Origin: Muribaculaceae bacterium
GTDB taxonomy: Bacteria > Bacteroidota > Bacteroidia > Bacteroidales > Muribaculaceae
DNA length: 6,963 bases
Direction of reading: 5' to 3'
Assembly (NCBI GenBank): GCA_029052265.1
Contig: JAIDJJ010000065.1
Location: 1-6,963, forward strand
Part shown: piece after piece, positions 6,593 to 6,963 of the stretch
Layout: each line of letters starts with the position of its first letter
Numbering within the stretch: position 1 is the first letter of the stretch
Notes under the pieces: model-generated
Databases searched by the model: none
What the model saw: only the letters and a program-made list of their open reading frames with translations
What the model was told of the DNA's origin: nothing
Translations under genes and position numbers: made by a program

Positions 6593-6963
6593 ATGAGACA
6601 ACCGATTAAATTTCTGCCTTATTTCGGAAACACGGGACGTGGAAGAAACAATATCGCCCGTTTCAAAGGACTTTCCGTAAATTGTGATACGATCGGGGAA
6701 AGCTGGGAATTGTCGGCAGTGCCCGGTAAGCAGAGCATCGTGGCTGACGGAGATAATGCCGGGATGGAGCTTCAGGCATTGGTGGAATCTTTGAAGGGGA
6801 ATCTTGTCGGGGAAGGAGTATACTCGTTCTATGGCGGGGAGTTTCCTTTGAATCTGAAACTGGTGGATGAAGAGAGCCGTCTGACGGTAGAGGTAAGTGA
6901 GCGGATCGCTGATCGGCCTACAGTGTTCCAGTATTGTCCTGAAAACAGGGATGATTCGGCAGC
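6593..6963 (+). CDS. Mannose-6-phosphate isomerase (type I)-like protein, 5' part, atypical metal site
   Basis: The first 123 codons of a cytoplasmic protein (no signal peptide) run off the right edge. Residues 34-49 (IGESWELSAVPGKQSI) match the N-terminal signature of type I mannose-6-phosphate isomerases, the cupin-fold enzymes interconverting mannose-6-P and fructose-6-P. The later stretch GNLVGEGVYSFYGGEFPLNL (69-88) followed by KLVD also fits the family. However, where the family has LSIQVHP, supplying metal ligands Gln and His, this protein reads LTVEVSE (97-103), and the N-terminal WGG motif is replaced by GRG (16-18). The other two frames have stops here, so a simple frameshift does not explain it. 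It lies 12 bp after the GH76 stop, which fits a role in using released mannose. It may be a divergent isomerase, a sugar-binding relative or an inactive paralogue. Confidence 0.75.
   Translation, partial: MRQPIKFLPYFGNTGRGRNNIARFKGLSVNCDTIGESWELSAVPGKQSIVADGDNAGMELQALVESLKGNLVGEGVYSFYGGEFPLNLKLVDEESRLTVEVSERIADRPTVFQYCPENRDDSA

Overview
The window looks like part of a Bacteroidota (Bacteroidales) chromosome. Evidence: Bacteroidales-style SPII lipoprotein leaders, A-rich rather than strong Shine-Dalgarno leaders, matches to the Bacteroides -7 promoter box (TAnnTTTG), and a cluster of mannose-directed carbohydrate-active enzymes. Base composition and codon use are even across the genes, and moderate GC would suit Bacteroides or Muribaculaceae. 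The genus is a guess. No integrase, transposase, tRNA, rRNA or CRISPR array was seen.

Layout: (1) 1-191 is a gene boundary. It holds the probable first nine codons of a minus-strand gene leaving the left edge, its likely promoter, and a strong hairpin terminator serving the next gene. (2) 192-2510, minus strand, is a complete GH92 exo-alpha-mannosidase lipoprotein in which catalytic and alpha-1,2-type subsite residues can be located. (3) 2511-2958 is a divergent, AT-rich control region. (4) 2959-5175, plus strand, is a secreted ~740-residue enzyme of a family I cannot name, with a GH42-like plan of barrel, Rossmann-like domain and beta domains. (5) 5176-5275 is a short spacer carrying six 7-bp repeats. 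(6) 5276-6580, plus strand, is a GH76 endo-alpha-1,6-mannanase-type lipoprotein. (7) 6593 to the right edge is the 5' part of a type I mannose-6-phosphate isomerase-like gene whose expected metal-ligand motif is altered.

Together the genes suggest an alpha-mannan or mannose-rich glycan utilisation locus. GH92 would trim alpha-mannose side branches, GH76 would cut the alpha-1,6 backbone, and the isomerase-like protein would act on, or sense, mannose-derived sugars in the cytoplasm. The unknown enzyme lies between them in the plus-strand operon and is the best candidate for new biology. No SusC/SusD pair or sensor-regulator is visible, so any uptake and sensing parts lie outside the window.
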